Below are positions 60,337 through 64,000 of a stretch of 64,000 nt of DNA, piece by piece. The first letter of the stretch is position 1. Each line of letters starts with the position of its first letter. The stretch spans positions 30,029,759-30,093,758 of the forward strand of contig OZ038388.1 of NCBI GenBank assembly GCA_964036045.1, given 5' to 3'. The translations under genes and the position numbers were made by a program. Origin of the DNA: Eutreptiella sp. 'Long Island Sound 2002'. Its lineage: Eukaryota; Euglenozoa; Euglenophyceae; Eutreptiales; Eutreptiaceae. The notes beneath the pieces were generated by a model that saw only the letters and a program-made list of their open reading frames with translations, searched no databases and had not been told where the DNA came from.

Positions 60337-63300
60337 GGGCAGAATCATAAGTGGCCCACAAGTGGGCAAGGTGGCTACATAACCCCTGCCGCCTGGGGGG
60401 TCCCCACCGCTTCAGAGCGGGGGGCAGAATCGGGGTTACGTGGCTACATAACCCCTGCCGCTTGGGGGTCCCCGTCGCTTCAAAGGGGGGTGCAGAATCA
60501 GAAGTGGCCCACAAGTGGGCAAGGTGGCTACATAACCCCTGCTGCCTGGGGCGTCCCCACCGGTTCAGAGCGGGGGGCAGAATCAGAAGTGGCCCACAAG
60601 TGGGCAAGGTGGCTACATAACCCCTGCCGCCTCGGGCGTCCCCACCGCTTCAGAGCGGAGGGCAGAATTGGAGGGGGCCCACAAGTGGGCAAGGTGGGTA
60701 CATGACCCCTGCCGCCTGGGGGGTCCCCACCGCTTCAGAGCGGGGGGCAGAATCGGAAGTACATGGCTACATAACCCCTGCGCTTGGGGGTCCCCGTCGC
60801 TTCAAAGGCGGGGGCAGAATCAGAAGTGACCTACAAGTGGGCAAGGTGGCTACATAACCCCTGCTGCCTGGGGCGTCCCCACCGCTTCAGAGCGGGGGGC
60901 AGAATCAAAAGTGGCCCACAAGTGGGCAAGGTGGCTACATAATCCCTGCCGCCTGGGGGGTCCCCACCGCTTCAGAGCGGGGGGCAGAATCATAAGTGGC
61001 CCACAAGTGGGCAAGGTGGCTACATAACGCCTGCCGCCTGGGGGGTCCCCACCGGTTCAGAGCGGGGGGCAGAATCGGAAGTACGTGGCTACATAACCCC
61101 TGCCGCTTGGGGGTCCCCGTCGCTTCAAAGGGGGGGGCAGAATCAGAAGTGGCCCACAAGTGGGCAAGGTGGCTACATAACCCCTCCTGCCTGGGGGGTC
61201 CCCACCGCTTCAGAGCGGGGGGCAGAATCACAGGTGGCCCACAAGTGGGCAAGGTGGCTGCATAACCCCTGCTGCCTGGGGCGTCCCCACCGCTTCAGAG
61301 CAGGGGGCAGAATCACAGGTGGCCGACAAGTTGGCAAGGTGGCTACATAATCCCTGCCGCCTAGGGGGTCCCCACCGCTTCAAAGCGGGGGGTGCAGAAT
61401 CACAGGTGGCCCAAAAGTGGGCAAGGTGGCTACATAACCCCTGCCGCCTGGGGGGTCCCCACCGCTTCAAAGCGGGGGGGCAGAATCAGAAGTGGCCCAC
61501 AAGTGGGCAAGGTGGCTACATAACGCCTGCCACCTGGGGGGTCCCCACCGCTTCAGAGCGGGGGGCAGAATCAGAAGTGGCCCACAAGTGGGCAAGGTGG
61601 CTACATAACCCCTGCCGCCTGGGGGGTCCCCACTGCTTCAAAGCGGGGGGCAGAATCACAGGTGGCCCACAAGTGGGCAAGGTGGCTACATAACCCCTGC
61701 CACCTGGGGGGTCCCCACCGCTTCAGAGCGGGGGGCAGAATCAGAAGTGGCCCACAAGTGGGCAAGGTGGCTACATAACCCCTGCTGCCTGGGGGGTACC
61801 CACCGCTTCAGAGCGGGGGGCACAAAGAGAAGTGGCCCAAAAGTGGGCAAGGTGGCTACATAATCCCTGCCGCCTAGGGGGTCCCCACCGCTTCAAATCG
61901 GGGGGGGGCAGAATCACAGGTGGCCCACAAGTGGGCAAGGTGGCTACATAACACCTGCCGCCTGGGGGGTCCCCACCGCTTCAGAGCGGGGGGCAGAATC
62001 AGAAGTGGCCCACAAGTGGGCAAGGTGGCTACATAACCCCTGCCACCTGGGGGGTCCCCACCGCTTCAGAGCGGGGGGCAGAATCAGAGGTGGCCCACAA
62101 GTGGGCAAGGTGGCTACATAACCCCTGCCGCCTGGGGGGTACCCACGGCTTCAGAGCGGGGGGCACAAAGAAAAGTGGCCCACAAGTGGGCAACGTGGCT
62201 ACATAACCCCTGCTGCCTGGGGCGTCCCCACCGCTTCAGAGCGTGGGGCAGAATCACAGGTGGCCCACAAGTGGGCAAGGTGGCTACATAACCCCTGCCA
62301 CCTAGGGGGTCCCCACCGCTTCAGAGCGGGGGGCAGAATTAGAGGGGGCCCACAAGTGGGCAAGGTGGCTACATAACCCATGCCGCCTGGGGGGTCCCGA
62401 CCCGCTTGGGAGCGGGGGGTGCAGAATCACAGGTGGCCCACAAGTGGGCAAGGTGGCTACATAACGCCAGCCGCTTTGGGGGTCCCCACCGCTTCAGGGC
62501 GGGGGGCAGAATCACAGGTGGCCCACAAGTGGGCAAGGTGGCTACATAACCCCTGCCGCCTGGGGGGTACCCACCGCTTCAGAGCGGGGGGCACAAAGAA
62601 AAGTGGCCCACAAGTGGGCAAGGTGGCTGGCTACATAACCCCTGCTGCCTGGGGCGTCCCCACCGCTTCAGAGCGGGGGGCAGAATCACAGGTGGCCCAC
62701 AAGTGGGCAAGGTGGCTACATAACCCCTGCCACCTAGGGGGTCCCCACCGCTTCAGAGCGGGGGGCAGAATTAGAGGGGGCCCAAAAGTGGGCAAGGTGG
62801 CTACATAACCCATGCCGCCTGGGGGGTCCCGACCCGCTTGGGAGCGGGGGGCAGAATCACAGGTGGCCCACAAGTGGGCAAGGTGGCTACATAACGCCTG
62901 CCGCTTGGGGCGTCCCCACCGCTTCAAAGCAAGGGGCAGAATCAAAGGGGGCCCACAAGTGGGCATTGTGGCTACATAACCCCTGCCGGTTGGGAGGTCC
63001 CCACCGCTTCACAACGGGGGGCAGAATCACAGGTGGCCCACAAGCGGGCAAGGAGGCTACATGGCCCCTGCCGCTTGGGGGGTCCCCACCGCTTCAAAGG
63101 CGGGGGGCAGAATCAGAAGTGGCCCACAAGTGGGCAAGGTGGCTACATAACCCCTGCCGCCTGGGGGGTCCCGACCCGCTTGGGAGCGGGGGGGCAGAAT
63201 CACAGGTGGCCCACAAGTGGGCAAGGTGGCTACATAATCCCTGCGGCCTGGGGGTCCCCACCGCTTCAGACCGGGGGGCAGAATCAGAAGTGGCCCACAA

Positions 63301-64000
63301 GTGGGCAAGGTGGCTACATAACCCGTGCCGCCTAGGGGGTGCCAACCGCTTCAGAGTGGGGGGCAGAATCACAGGTGGCCCACAAGCGGGCAAGGAGGCT
63401 ACATGGCCCCTGCCGCTTGGGGGGTCCCCACCGCTTCAAAGGCGGGGGGCAGAATCAGAAGTGGCCCACAAGTGGGCAAGGTGGCTACATAACCCCTGCC
63501 GCCTGGGGGGTCCCCAGGACTTCAGAGCGGGGGGCAGAAAGAGAAGTGGCCCAAAATTCGGCAAGGTGGCTACACAAACCCTGCCGCCTAGGGGGTCCCC
63601 ACCGCTTCAAAGGGGGGGGCAGAATCAGAGGTGGCCCACAAGGGGGCAAGGTGGCTACATGACCCGTTTGGGGCGTCCCCACCGCTTCAGAGTGGGGGGC
63701 AGAATCAGAAGTGGCCCACAAGTGGGCAAGGTGGCTACATAACCCGTGCCGCCTAGGGGTCCCCACCGCTTTAGAGCGGGGGGCAGAATCACAGGTAGCC
63801 CACAAGTGGGCAAGGTGGCTACATAATCCCTGCCGCCTGGGGCATCCCCACCGGTTCAGAGCGGGGGGCAGAATCAGAGGTGGCCCACAAGTGGGCAAGG
63901 TGGCTACATAACCTCTGCCGCCCGGGGGGTCCCCACCGCTTCAGAGCGGAGGGCAGAATCACAGGTAGCCCACAAGTGGGCAAGGTGGCTACACAATCCC
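60337..64000 (+). repeat. ~85-bp tandem satellite, about 43 units, open at the window end
   Basis: Unit order: GTGGCTACATAACCCCTGCC, GCCTGGGGGGTCCCC, ACCGCTTCAGAGCGG, GGGGCAGAATCAGAAGTG, GCCCACAAGTGGGCAAG. Three parts can fold: GGGGTCCCC (palindrome), CCGCT-TCAG-AGCGG and GCCCAC-AA-GTGGGC. Variants (CTTGGGAGCGG, CACAAAGAGAAG) recur at spaced intervals, suggesting higher-order units. Long open frames across it (up to 258 codons) are a by-product of the unit length. The array begins abruptly at about 60337 and does not end in the window. Confidence 0.95.

Noticed and set aside
62966-63742. 258-codon open frame in the satellite
   Set aside because: The frame is a by-product of unit length; every unit encodes the same WLHNPCRLGG-like peptide and indels break it elsewhere in the array.
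60337-64000. CRISPR-like repeat array
   Set aside because: Units are contiguous 85-bp repeats with no unique spacers, no cas genes, and the context is eukaryotic.

Overview
The window is nuclear DNA of a eukaryote with a large, repeat-choked genome. Coding sequence occurs as short open exons with pyrimidine-rich AG acceptors and GT donors, and everything between is transposon debris, minisatellites, satellites and G/C homopolymers. A polyunsaturated-type ELO fatty-acid elongase, a DIRS-type tyrosine-recombinase retrotransposon and Harbinger, hAT and C48-protease transposon remnants fit a marine microalga (a prasinophyte green alga or a haptophyte would be my guess). The sequence alone does not prove the lineage. 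There is no operon, rRNA or CRISPR array.

1.5-37.4 kb: the credible host exons all lie on the minus strand. Most begin and end at codon boundaries (phase-0 introns). They read right to left from an ATG at 36608: a helical N-terminal exon; an acidic/Thr-rich exon; a Pro-rich exon with four VQT/TQT motifs that look like dynein-light-chain (LC8) docking sites; a Ser/Arg exon; two exons that join into one coiled coil; two more Ser-rich exons; more tentative exons at 16-17 kb; and a RUN-domain exon at 1.6-2.0 kb. This may be one very long gene with introns full of mobile DNA, or two or three genes on the same strand.

Mobile DNA in that half: a 1.43-kb terminal-inverted-repeat element (4627-6060); a second copy of the same family (28051-29737) into which another element has jumped, leaving a 7-bp target duplication; a degenerate SAP-like gene between arrays of an ACTTACGC motif (17.9-19.5 kb); and hAT and Harbinger-like transposase fragments.

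38.8-52.5 kb: almost purely mobile. It holds a Harbinger-like transposase pseudogene, two 0.35-kb GC-ended elements, and an 874-bp inverted-repeat element sitting inside an (AT)n microsatellite. A degenerate 10-bp-period array is invaded by a complete 4.8-kb DIRS element (44371-49175) with inverted terminal repeats and an internal complementary region. A LINE-type RNase H remnant and a hAT remnant follow.

53.4-54.3 kb: the elongase, the only gene here that looks intact and functionally assignable. 55.1-56.8 kb: a Harbinger-like fragment and a second copy of the (AT)n-seated element. 56.8-59.4 kb: a broken minus-strand gene combining Cys clusters, a C48/Ulp1-like protease and a SAP-like tail, probably a transposon protein. 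60.3 kb to the end: about 43 units of an ~85-bp satellite that continues beyond the window.
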